NCBI GenBank assembly: GCA_032358255.1
Contig: JAULBX010025109.1
Location: 1 to 64,000, forward strand
Reading direction: 5' to 3'
DNA length: 64,000 nucleotides
Origin: Heterotrichella gracilis
Lineage: Eukaryota; Sar; Xanthophyceae; Tribonematales; Xanthonemataceae
The position numbers and the translations under genes are program-made. Of this stretch, positions 22,294 through 33,310 are shown in pieces; within the stretch, counting starts at the first letter, position 1, and every line of letters starts with the position of its first letter. The notes below the pieces were generated by a model. It was not told the DNA's origin and ran no database searches. It saw only the letters and a list, made by a program, of their open reading frames with translations.

Positions 22294-23452
22294 GGGGTGA
22301 ACATTTATACTACATGCAATATGGTAGTCGACATTGAGTGGCCTAAGGCTGCAAGCACCCGCAGTCGTTCTGTGGCTAGTAGGTCCAGAGCTCAGAGTCT
22401 GCATAACATTCGCCTGCTCAACGCTGTCACGTGGCGCACTGCCAGAGCATATGAACACTGGTGCAGGGTATCTAGCTAGGCAATTACAGCTGGCTGCAGA
22501 CACTGCCTCAGTGAGGCTCTTCCATCGTTGAAGGTGTATCTTGTGAAGATTTCCTCAGGCTGATGGGCGTTTGTACACCAGTAGTACTACATGCAAGAGG
22601 TGTGCATCGCTCCCGGGCCCCGGTGCCCAGCCCTAAACACTTTATTCGAAATCACCCCTTGCAAGGTGACTAGCACAGTTTTGACGGTATACAGTGACTG
22701 GCAACAGATGCATGTTCTGACCCAGCGCTGCCGTCAATCAGAGCACCTGCATATCGTCTAACCATTGATGCAACAACAATGAAACCAAGTAACACAAAGT
22801 GTAACGATTACTCTGGAGGAAAACAAGGCAGGAATTGGGGTACATAAATCACGGGCCAAGGGGTACATAAATCACGGGCCAATACAGTGCCACTCCAAAT
22901 GTGCAGACTTCTGCATGCGGTGCTCCTAATACGCATTCACCCTTAGGAGTCTAGCGATTTTGACTTGTGAACCTGCATTCCCCCACAAACTGAACGCGCA
23001 GTGTTCGCGGCAGTGCTATAGCATTGCAAGGGATACCAGCAGCATACTGCCATCGTGTGTCACAAGCCGAACATAGCTGCTGCAGCAATCCTGAGAAACT
23101 TGCTACATTGTGGAAATGAAGAAACGCTTTACATGTGGAGCCTAGATAAAAGACTTGCCTGAATACTATGTTTGGGACTTGGCCTGAGTAAATTAGCTGC
23201 TAGGTTCTACAGACAAAAGGAACACATTAGCTGTGTAGTACAAAGGACTGAGCACATCAGCTGGTTGAAAGGGCTCATGGTTAACGTTCTTTGCAGTGTT
23301 GTCTCTCCTATCAAAGGGAAAAGGGCTCAAGCCTGGCCCTGACATATAGCTGCAATCCAAGGACAGGCTGCGTAGCTATTTATTTATTTATTTTTGCAAA
23401 CCAGCCCCGCCCGCAACGTTTACCAAAACGTAGCCAATGCCCATTCAAGGCC
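22294..23452. other. Convergent intergenic region
   Basis: Lies between the 3' ends of the adenylyltransferase (+) and the kinase (-). It holds a perfect 23-bp tandem duplication (GGGGTACATAAATCACGGGC..) at 22837-22859 and 22860-22882, and TGTAA at 22800 that could serve the + strand transcript. No gene recognised. Confidence 0.55.
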
Positions 23453-26400
23453 TCAATAGATGTCCATGCCTACTGCGTGGGTGTGCCTCGATGTTGCGCA
23501 CACCGCATCCAGCACCTTCTCCACTTGCTTCTGGCTCTGTACATGGGGAGGGATGGCCACATCCACAAGCATGTGGTTTATGGTCTGCACACGGGAAAAC
23601 AGCTGTCAGTGGCACAAATTTGGCACAAATCTGATGAAACCCCACACGTACAATACTGCATATCCATATGTCTTATGCTAATTTGGGAGATGCGCGCCTC
23701 CTCGACCATGGCCCCCATTCTCGCTCACCTCAACCATGGTCCCCTTTCTTGCTCACATATGCAGGCCACAGCTTCATGTGCATTGGCAGGTTGACCAGGA
23801 ACCGCCTGAGCAGGTCCTCGATCTTTAGGGTTCTCCTAAAAGCCAAACTCTAAACCCGCACCCCACACCCTAAATTAGGTAGCTACAAAAACCTGCCAAA
23901 CCCTAACCCCACACCCTACCCACAAACCCTACACCCCCAGCGCACCTTCATGTGCATGGGCAAGTTGAGCAGGAACCACGGGTGCAGCATGATGTCGGCG
24001 ATGGTGATACGATCCTCGGGCTTGAGTGTGAGCATGCGCTTGAGCAGGTCCTCACACTCTGGCGTGATGCCCACAGGGATGTGGTAGTCGCCCATCATGA
24101 TGCGCGGGTACACCATGGCCAACCGCGAGATGTGCTGGACCGACTCGTCGCCCTTGCGATAAAAGGGGAACCTGGGAGGAAAAAGAAATGATATATTATT
24201 ACAATGAAATTTATTCCATGAGTTGATGTTACATCATGGCCAACCGCGAGATGTGCTGCACCGACTCGTCGCCCTTGCGGAAAAGGGGAACCTGGGAGGA
24301 AAATGGAAATGTTACATTACTGGAATGAAAATACTATTCAATCAATCGAATGTTACATCATGGCCAGCCACAAGGTGTACTGCATGAACTCGTCCCCTTG
24401 CGGTACAAGGGGAACCTGGCAACAGCCCAAACACATAAGCATGCAAGGAGAATAAACACACTTACTCTATACGAAGAAAGAGCATAGATGGCCTTTCATG
24501 AGAGGCGAGAACACCATGCTCAGTTGGGATGGGCTCAGGGTACTCCTGCTGCCCTGGGCGGCAAACCCTAAACCCTAACCCCGTTACCCTTGACACCAAT
24601 TGCGTGCCTTGAAAGCAGAAACTTGCATTCCACAAGGTGCAGATGAATCCTAAACCCTAACCTTGCAAACCACAACGTGTAGACAAACTAATCTACATGT
24701 CGCGAGTGCAGACTTACTGGCCACAAACGAAGATGTAGAGGAGCACGCCGCACGCCCACACATCCACAGCTTTCCCATCATAGCTGTCACAGGGGGTGAG
24801 CACTTCAGGCGCCACATAGTCTGGTGTGCCGCCATGGGACTTGGGCATCGAGTCAAAGTACTCTGCATCATACAAGATCTGATTAAAAGGGAAGGGAATC
24901 AGTGGCATAAACATCCATCACCTATCACCCGACAGGGCTGTGGCGGGCTGTTCATCATTGCTCTTCTCTTTTATATTCAACCACCCATGGCTACATGGTG
25001 TTTACCTCCCCCAATTGCCCACCCAGTCATTGGTGTATGCTCAAGGATTGGACCACGAGGTCAAGGATTTCATGATTCACAATGGAGGCACAGCATTGCC
25101 TGTTTTCCATGAACCTTTGTCAGACAATCTGATTAGCATGAAAATGCAGTAAGCAGCCCAACTGGTTGGCCACTATCTGCTTCACTGAATAGTACCAAAC
25201 TGGCATTGGCTCTTGGACTGGGTGAGGCATACACAGCATGCTAATCTGGCTTCAAAGCTGGAATGCACATACTTTTCCTTCCCTACTTACCATTTTTCGA
25301 GTAGCCAAAATCGCAGATCTTGAGCAGGGGCAGGGGCCTGGAGTTGTCCAGCAGGATGTTGTCGAGCTTGATGTCCCGGTTTGCCACCCCTTTCTTGTGA
25401 CAAAAGTCCAGGCCGATCACCAGCTGCTGGAAGAACCAGCGCGCATAGGACTCGTTCAGGCCCTTGCCCACCAGCTTGTGCTGGGCGTGTAGGAAGTAAT
25501 CGCACATATCACCGCCCTGCATGATTATACTACCGTAAGGAAAATGCAAAAGTATATACATGTCATCTTTCGTATTAAAAATTGGATGGACTCAAATACA
25601 CCTCAGTACATGCCCATGTCACTGCCCTGAATAACACCAAGAGCGCAAGGCTGGTCAAGCGTTGAAGCATGAGTACACCACAATGGCGCCACATAGGTCA
25701 GCCAAGCAGCGACCCAATTGGGCATAGGCAGTGCATTGCTCACACTGTTGAGCATTTGCAACAGGAATAACGAGGTGGCAGCTTGCATGTTTCACGTTTC
25801 AGAGCGTGAGTTTGGTTTCTAGGTCCAACTGACCTGCATGTACTCCATCACAATCGCCAGCTTGTTCTGGTGCTGGAACACCCCGCAGAACTGCACGATG
25901 TGTGGGTGCACCACCAGCATGCAGTGATGCAAATCTCATGGACCATTCCCACCACCACATTTCCCACCACCACCAGCACCACTCCCACCACCACAGCCAA
26001 AGCCACCACCACCATCGACTCTCACCTGCATGTACTCCATTACAATCGCCAGCTCGTTCTGGTGCTGGAACACCTCGTAGAACTGCACAATGTGTGGGTG
26101 CACCACCAGCATGCGGTGGTTCAGGATCTCACGCGCCAGCCGCTGCTTCATGGCCGATTTGACCCGCACAAACTTGATGGCTACATACTCCCTGGTGGTG
26201 ATGTCCATGGCCAGCTTCACCATGGCGGTGGCGCCTGTGAGCAAAACTTAGGGTTTAGGGTTTAAAGGTGGGCCATGGCTGTGGCGCCTGTGGACAAGGA
26301 TTCAGATTTAAGGTTTGGCCATGGCTGTGGCGCCTGTGGACAAATTTTGGGGTTAGGGATTTGCCCATGCTTGTGACTGCTGTGCACAAGGTTTAGGGTT

Positions 26401-28435
26401 CAGGGTTAGGGATTGGCCATGGCTGTGAACCCTATGAATTGAGAACCATTTGCCATGCATGGTGTCTGCCTCCAGTTGGCAATAACCACACATCGGGTGC
26501 TGGTGCCAGCGCATGCCCTTTGCCTCCAAGCAACACCTACTCGATTGCCACGTAATCCCTGCTGATGGTGTCCATGGCTGTGGTATCTGAGGAAAGGTGG
26601 TGGGGGTGGTGGGAGTGGTGTGTGACGTTTGCCTCCAACTAGCCCCAGGGGGTGTGTGACGTTTGCCTCCAACCAGCCCCATCACATTGAGGCAAAACCC
26701 TAAACCCTAAAGCTCTGGCACATACCTCGGCCAAGGCCTGCCACAATTTGGTACCAATAGGCTTCTCAAATTTGGGATTTGAGCCAAACCCAAAACCCTA
26801 CAGCCCCGGCACCTACCTCGACCGAGGTCCGCCACGATGTGGTATCGCCCGTTGAGGATGGTGTTCTGCGAAGCCAGCGAGTTGTTGCTCAGTGACTGGC
26901 CCGAGCTCGAGGCGCTCCCATCCGACACCCTAGAAAAGGTGGTGGCGCCCAGTTTGCGAAGCTTGACGAGCTCGTTGTAGGCGTCGGCTCGCCGCCGCCC
27001 GTCCAGGACCGCAAAGTGCGCCGCTGTCTGCACGCCAGCCAGCTCCCGCTCCACCTCAGCGCAGTAGCTGCAGTAGCACGACAAATCGTCAGTGACTGCA
27101 CCAACAGTGCGCAAAAAGGAACCTTGTGTAGGGTTTACAATCATCAGAGGTAGGATTTAGGGTAACCGCCAGCCCCAAGTTGCACAGTGAGCAAGACCCA
27201 TTGCGTTGCAGACTGGGTACAATTACAGTGGCACACTGCACCCTCAGCAAGACTCGTGAATTGACTGGGCAGAATGACAGCGGCACACTTTGCCTTGCAC
27301 CACCAAAAAGGCCAAGCCCCTGCCAGGTGGTGCCCTAAAATAAACCCTTTAAGGGTTTGGAGTAGCCTTGTTGAGGGCTCAGGGAAACCTCGCAGCAGGC
27401 GGAGCTGCATGCTGAAAGCCAATGAGGCCTGGGTTGGGGCGGTTATGTTGCTGGAAGCAAGAACGCTACCTTGCTATATGCCTGGGTGCATATACACTGT
27501 GTTGCCTGACCGCATGCACCTCAGGCGGTCATCAGCACCCGCCCTGCCACCACCGCAACACCAGTTAGGGGTTTAAAAAACCTAACAGACAGTGCACCAG
27601 AGAGAAACCCGGCGTTTATCTGCTCGAGCCAACACCACCCACCTCAGGCAGTCGCCGGCACCCGCCCTGTCACTGCATGGACAGTGGCCGCTGTGGCACT
27701 GCTCAGCGTAGCTCCGTATGTCAGACAGGACGCGGCAGAGCAGCGAAATCTGCTCTTCCCTGGCTTGGCGCGTCTCGTAAGCGTGGTTGGCCCTGCAAGA
27801 ACAGTTAGCCTGGACAGCAGCACCCCAATTGCCCACAGGCAAAACACAAGGCAACCTGCGTGGGATGCGTGTCCCGAACTAACAAGGGGGGTAGGGCCGA
27901 GGTGCTCATCCCAACCTGAGCCAGTGGCCTTTCCCACTTTCGCCACCAAAACTGCAGTCCTGCTCTGCCAAAGTCCCTGCCACAGAAGATATACACAAGG
28001 TACCCAGACCCCCCACGTACCACTGCTGCAGCGGTTGCAACTCCTCCAGGGTTGCTTGCACGTTTGGCTCCTGAAGGAAGTCGTCTGTTTCCAGCACGAT
28101 TTTGGCTGCCAGTACCTTGCAGCAGTAGGCAATTTCCTTCAGCCAGCCCCACAGCTGCTGCTCCATGCAGACTCTGCCCACGTCCCTCAGGCTGGGTGGC
28201 CACACACCGGTGTCAGTACGTATTTACCTAACACAAACAGGAGGAGAGGGCAGTATAGTGACGTTGATCGGTGTCACAGCGCCAAATAACGTCATCACCA
28301 CACCAATGTTCCATGACAGTTTCCTTCCATTCCCTACCTTGTCACCAACCCACGCTTGCCAGACACATCGCCGCTGTTCAGCTGGGCCTTGATATCCGTC
28401 AACGCGTCTTCTATCATACCGTGAGCTGCCATCAT
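23453..28435 (-). CDS. SnRK2-like Ser/Thr protein kinase with helical N-terminal domain
   Basis: Nine exons (28338-28435, 28021-28191, 27643-27792, 26817-27067, 26026-26234, 25291-25516, 24718-24862, 23946-24171, 23453-23584) sum to 1608 nt, 535 aa. The kinase domain begins near residue 210: glycine loop [15 protein letters not shown], lysine in [10 protein letters not shown], catalytic loop [18 protein letters not shown] in [23 protein letters not shown] and [10 protein letters not shown]. The [12 protein letters not shown] and CDFGYSKN wording places it near plant SnRK2 kinases; the catalytic His is Asn (NRD). The first 200 residues are predicted all-helical with Cys-rich loops ([20 protein letters not shown]) and match no domain I can name. 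A short C-terminal tail ([20 protein letters not shown]) follows. ATG 28435 lies just 3' of an acceptor, so an upstream exon is possible. Confidence 0.85.
23771..23822 (-). repeat. Decayed copy of kinase exon end
   Basis: CTTCATGTGCATTGGCAGGT and the following bases repeat the 3' end of exon 23946-24171 (NLPMHMK). It lies 3' of the exon in the direction of transcription. Confidence 0.65.
24114..24420 (-). repeat. Tandem copies of a kinase exon start plus intron end
   Basis: The unit comprising the start of exon 23946-24171 and its upstream intron end is present three times, about 120 bp apart: the real one at 24114-24182, copies at about 24234-24302 and 24357-24420. The middle copy lacks one base of the exon (GCGGAAAAGG for GCGATAAAAGG), breaking its frame. 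Each copy retains the acceptor context. Confidence 0.85.
25208..25266. repeat. Dispersed repeat, copy 2
   Basis: Second copy of the repeat at 1-60, within the intron between kinase exons 25291-25516 and 24718-24862. The two differ by several substitutions and small gaps. Confidence 0.6.
25834..25930 (-). repeat. Near-intact copy of a kinase exon end
   Basis: This copies the 3' half of exon 26026-26234: [20 protein letters not shown], then MEYMQ, against [20 protein letters not shown] in the real exon, and ends in a usable donor (CAG/GTCAGT). It lacks the first half of the exon. If spliced it would duplicate the alphaC-beta5 region. Confidence 0.8.
26716..26757 (-). repeat. Decayed copy of kinase exon end
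   Basis: CTCGGCCAAGGCCTGCCACA and following bases repeat the glycine-loop exon end at 26817-26860, including the donor. It lies in the intron 3' of that exon. Confidence 0.7.
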
Positions 28436-29610
28436 GCCTGGAAAGGAAGCCGTTCACAAGACCTTCCTGCGTGGAGGTTCCACGAGCTTCCCAGGCCTTC
28501 CTTTGCCTTCCAGCCCAGGATAATGGTACAAGGGCTATACCAGGGGCACGACGGTGTAACGGCCCGTTAGTGGACAAACGTTGCCCTTCAACCGACAGGA
28601 AAAAACTGTGGGGACGCTGGCCAAGCGGAGACTCGGAGATGCTGAGCAATCAATATGGGTCACAAAAAACGACTTGCCATCGATGGCTGGACTGAAGCCT
28701 GCCTGAAATTGGGCAGCCACGATAGCTACTTGCGGCCTGCGACGACGAAGTTTCCTTGGAGTGGCACAGAGCTCACAATCCAGCGCAGTAAACACCCAAT
28801 TCGGACCGTCGCTCACGCATACTCGGCACGGTGCATGCTGTCGTCACCCATGCAAGACAACGCAGGCCGTCATTCAGATGTATGCAAGTGCCACCCAAGT
28901 CTGGGACTCGGGAGGTGCACGAAGACACGCAACAAGAAACAACTCTCGTCCCACGCCGTGTACAACCACGGACGTGCAGAGCCTGTGCGCCCTTTGCCGT
29001 GTTGTTGCCTGTTGAGAAGGTGGTCCTTCTGTGTTTGCCTTGCTGACGACCAGTGACGTTGCGTTGCGCGATCTCCGGGGAGTTAATCTCCATTATGATG
29101 GCCCCCTGTTCAGAGGGTTTGCGCAAACCCTAAACCCTAAACTGTCGTGAATATATTTATGCACGAGGCACTATGGAAAAACAGCAGGAATACAGTATAG
29201 TAGCAACCCTAAAGCATGCAATTTGAGCATCTTCGTGTCCATTTGTGTGCCCTTCAGTGCCACACAAAGCAATAAGCCAATGCTGGCTGGGAATGGAATG
29301 CCTTCATCTGCCACCCAAATCAGGGACTGCCTTTAATAAGTAAGAAATAGTTTGAGAGTCCTTGCTGCTCCCCGCATCCTCTGTTCCCCTTCTTCCTCGT
29401 CCCCCTTCTCAATCCATCCCGGCAAACTTTCACCCCTAGGCAGTCTGCTAAGGCTTACCGTAGTAATATCAAAAGGGCTGTCTTTGGATCCTCCCCCTCC
29501 CCGCCAACCTGCCGCCCCCCTCAACCCAACTCGCCACTCCCTTCCCCATACACTTGTCTTCCTCACCTCGTCTTGCTCCAGCCACCCCACCCACCCATCT
29601 TCCCACACCC
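28436..29610. other. Upstream region of the kinase gene
   Basis: Lies between the kinase start and the 3' end of the MDR gene, both -. It should hold the kinase promoter, 5' UTR and possibly a first exon (acceptor TTTCCAG at 28438-28444). A - strand frame at 28535-28816 (MSDGPNWVFTALDCELCATP) is not supported by any motif. A CCCTAAACCCTAAAC run is at 29127-29141. Confidence 0.45.
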
Positions 29611-32600
29611 CTAGGCGGTCCCCTCCCCTCCGTTAATCATGTCTATCTGCACCTTCAGCGTGCCCTTGCTGCGTGCCTTTTCGATCGCCTCCACCCCCTT
29701 GGCAAGGGGGAAAACCCCATGCAACATCCCACGTAGCAGGGACTGCATGCGCGGGTCTGACAGGGCGGCCAGAGCAGGCTCAAAGGGGCCACACCTGCAG
29801 AATTTGCTAGGAATTAGGGTTTGGGCAGGGTTCTGGTAGGGTTTGCGGGTCTGACAGGGTGGCCAGTGCAGGCTCGAACAGCCACACCTGCAGGATGTAT
29901 GGATTTAGGGTTCTGGTAGGGTTTCGAGGTCAGATTCCAGCCCAGCCCAGACATGACAACGAGGGTGCGGGGTAGGGATATGGCAGGAACAGGAACCCAT
30001 GACCGCAGTATGGGGCGGGACAGCGCAGGCTCCAAAGAGGCCCCACTGCACGGGGCTTTGGGATTGACCCTGTGAGCACCCTTGCCATTTTAAACCCCAA
30101 AATACAACCTCAATCCTAGCCCCAGCCCCACCAGCAGATTCTCAATCACCACCACATAGGTGGCGATGGCAAACCACTTCAAAACCTATATTCCACTGCA
30201 AACCCTAGCCCAGACCCGCAACTCCAACCCAATTGCCATTGCCAGTGTAGTAGTTCTTAACCTGTAAAGCCTGGATTCCTGCACCCAAAACCCTTACCTG
30301 GACCCCACCAGCACCTTCTCATTCACCACCACATCGTTCGCAATAGCGGACCACTCAGGCATGGGGCTCCCGCCCACCGTGGAACAGGTGGATTTGAGCA
30401 CAATGGTCCCCAGGGGGCGCGTGATAGCGCAGGCCAGGGTGATGCCCTGGGGGGAGCCAGAGGCCTCGATGCATGCGTCAAATGCCTGCGGACATGGTGG
30501 GGGGGTGTTATTGGATAATGAATCTTTCACAAGATATAGATGTGTATGACAATCACATTCAGGGAGCCAATGTAGGCTGAGCCTTGCAAGACAAATGACT
30601 AGTCCTATGTAATTTCTTATCACGCTTGATTCACCAGGCAAGGGGCTGGGTGTGGGTGCGGTATTGGGTTCTGCTGATACACCTTTCAGATTGTTCAATG
30701 CACGCAGCTAATGCCATCACGTGGGGCGCGTGTGTGTGTAGCTAGCACTTGGGAATGCTAGAAATGATGCTGCTGCCCTTTGAATTATTGGTGCACTGGC
30801 AGCACCAATTTCCCTTGCCAACCTCCGCTATTTTCCGCCACTCACCATGTCGAATGCTTCCTTTGTATCCTCTCCCACCACCTCTCTCACAGTGCCTTGC
30901 ACCAGGGCCAATTTGGAGGCATGTCGCCCAAAATGCGTCACATTTTTGAACCCCTTGACCACCAACAGCTCGGCAATTAATAGGCCCAGCTTGCCATCGC
31001 CCACCACAGCCACCTGGCTGTCTGGTTGCAAAACCTGCACAAGGGTTTCCGTTAGGGTCAGGAACAGTGTTCGGCTCAGAAGTAGCTGCCACCTGGATGT
31101 CCGGTGGCAGTATTTGCAGGTGTGCGCACAAGGTTTTGCTTCCACCTCCTGCTCCACAATGCATGCCGCTCCACGATGCATGCCGCGGCCAGGGGCTCCG
31201 CAAAGCACGCCACAACAAGGAATGTGGTGTAGGGTTGAGTGTAATATAATGTAACCGTTTGCATTCTAGCCTCTTGCACAGGCATTGTACATCGATTTGT
31301 TTCAGTGTGTTTTTGGGCAGGAGTGCGCGCAGGGTTTTTGCCTAGGGTTTTGCTTCCCACCTGCTGCTCCACGATTCTGCATGCCACGGCCAGGGGTTCC
31401 GCAAAGCACGCCACAACAAAGATTGTGATGTAGGGTTGTGTTAAGTTTTCTGTAACCGTTCTCATTCTAGTTCCATGCACCAAGTATTTTACAGTACTTT
31501 GCAATTCGTGCGCAGGGTTTCAGCCTAGGGTTTTGCTCCCACCTGCTGCTCCACGATCCTGCATGCCGCGGCCAGGGGCTCCGCGAAGCACGCCAGCTCA
31601 TCCCCTATGCCATTGGGCACCAGGTGAAGGTTACCCACTGGTAGGGTCACCCACTCCCCCATGGTGCCATCCTTGCCGATGATCCCCAGGACCACCCGGT
31701 TGGGCGCGTGGTTGCGTACAAAGATGGGGTCCGGGCAGGTGAAGTCGTCGCACCTGCATGGGGCAAGAATGACGGGAAGAAATAGATTATTATAATGAAC
31801 ATAAGGAATTGGATTGTATAGGGAACAATGCTAAGTCATCGTCACATTTGCAAGTAGGTAAGACTGGATATATACTTAATGATGCTGACTCAGGCGGGGG
31901 CAAAAACGAAACAGTGATGTGTCATTGATACAGCAATGTAGTAGTTCAGCACCTGCAGTTAATCTCTCCCACCACTCGGCGGTTAACAAGCTCTGGCTGG
32001 GACTCGCACTGGGTGACGGTCCCCACGAATTCGTGCCCCAGGACGTGGCAAAACCCCGGGACGTACCCGTTCAGGATCTCAAGGTCCTGGGTGGGAGCAG
32101 GGGGTTTGCATCAGCAGAATGTCACACTCCGCCTGTCTGCAGGGTGGTACATGCGCCCCTTGTCCAGTCTTGAGAGGGTGGTGGGCACCAGGTGGTGGTG
32201 TGGTGCACCATGGTGCCATGGTGATGTGTGTGGGGTGTGGGCAGCGGTTTGAGCAGGGAACTCTTGACGAGCATCAGGTGCTCCAGGTGGGTATGCTTGG
32301 CTGGAGAGGGGAGAAACCCTCTGGCGACGACAGAGACGGACCGTTTGGCTTGACCCGCACGTGCACTGGATCATTCAGCACAGTGATGGATGCACGGCAC
32401 AGGCACGCATGCAACCGCAGCCTCCCTGTCCTACATGCAGGTATGTGTGTGCGTACTTTGTGTGTGTGTTCAAGGCAAGGGTATGACCCCAAACATACCG
32501 TTGAGCACACACCCGCTCGGTGCACCCTAATGAGGGCTTCGCCAGGCCCGGGCTGCGGTGTGGGGTGGTTGGCCACCAGCCGCAGCCCCTCCACCTCCGA

Positions 32601-32618
32601 AAACACCAGCGCTCTCAT
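29611..32618 (-). CDS. Zinc-type alcohol dehydrogenase-like MDR oxidoreductase
   Basis: Six exons (32499-32618, 31953-32086, 31543-31753, 30846-31034, 30298-30485, 29611-29794) sum to 1026 nt, 341 aa, a normal length for the family. The GroES-like part has HRAGVCSTDLEILNGYVPGF with the catalytic Cys and CHVLGHEFVGTVTQCE with the His-Glu pair. The Rossmann part has DSQVAVVGDGKLGLLIAELL, the GxGxxG-like cofactor site. AFDACIEASGSPQGI and VFPLAKGVEAIEKARSKGTL follow. It belongs with COG1063-type threonine/polyol dehydrogenases; the structural-zinc lobe is shortened (CRCDDFTCPDP). Substrate unknown; a soluble NAD(P)-dependent oxidoreductase is inferred. No targeting leader is seen. It diverges from the BRUTUS homologue. 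Confidence 0.88.
29848..31420 (-). repeat. Five decayed exon copies in MDR introns
   Basis: 29848-29893 and 30006-30050 copy the start of the last exon (29611-29794). 30127-30180 copies the end of exon 30298-30485. 31141-31214 and 31358-31420 copy the end of exon 31543-31753 (CATGCCGCGGCCAGGGGCTC). Start copies lie 5' and end copies 3' of the parent exon in the direction of transcription. Confidence 0.8.
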
Positions 32619-33310
32619 GGGGCTGGCGGCGGTGAGGCAGGGGTGGCGGAAGCAGCAGCGGGGGACGGGACCGCGAGGCGTGGGGTTTGATACCGGGAGA
32701 GTGGGCCTGGTCTAGGTGGGCTTAGGGTTGCTTAGGGTTACACCGGCATAGCAGTGAAAGTTGCTACTGTGTCACCGCATCAAAGCACCGTTGGGTTTGC
32801 GTACTGGTGCTTCATATATCTGCTTATAGCCTACACGAAAGCTTGCGGTCTGGTGCATGCATGCATATGCATAATTTCCTCCCCTTCGAATCCTCGTATA
32901 ACACACGAGACTGGGGCAACCACTTCCAAAGCACACGACACACTTGCGCACGAAGCCTGCAACCCACGCTACAAGCGCCTGCACCTCCACCGCTGCGTAA
33001 CCCCCGCATATCGTCGCCAGGCTCTGCGCAACAGCCTCGGATTCCCTATACAAGCTGACCCCCACTGCCCTGGCCTCCCGTGGCACTTCTCTTTCCGGTT
33101 TCAAACCTCATCGCCCACTTTGTGCCTCTGCCTGTGGCCTGGAACGCCCCAGCGCTCCCTTGGCGTGTCTTGGTTCTTGCTCGAAGAGATACAGGGTGGA
33201 AATACAGCAGACCTCGTGGGTGTAGTAACCTGACTGATAGCGGGCCATCCCATCCATGGCACCCCACCCCCAGTGCTAGGACCCAACACAGGCCACCGCC
33301 CACTGGCGCG
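32619..33310. promoter_or_regulatory. Divergent upstream region, MDR and BRUTUS genes
   Basis: A 692-bp spacer separates the MDR start (-) from the BRUTUS start (+). It must hold both promoters. It has a GCATGCATGCATATGCAT run at about 32856-32872. BRUTUS homologues are linked to iron status, but no iron-response element known to me is recognised here. Confidence 0.5.

Noticed and set aside
28535-28816. Upstream - strand frame as extra kinase N-terminus
   Set aside because: No phase-compatible donor to the acceptor before 28435 was found, and composition changes sharply.
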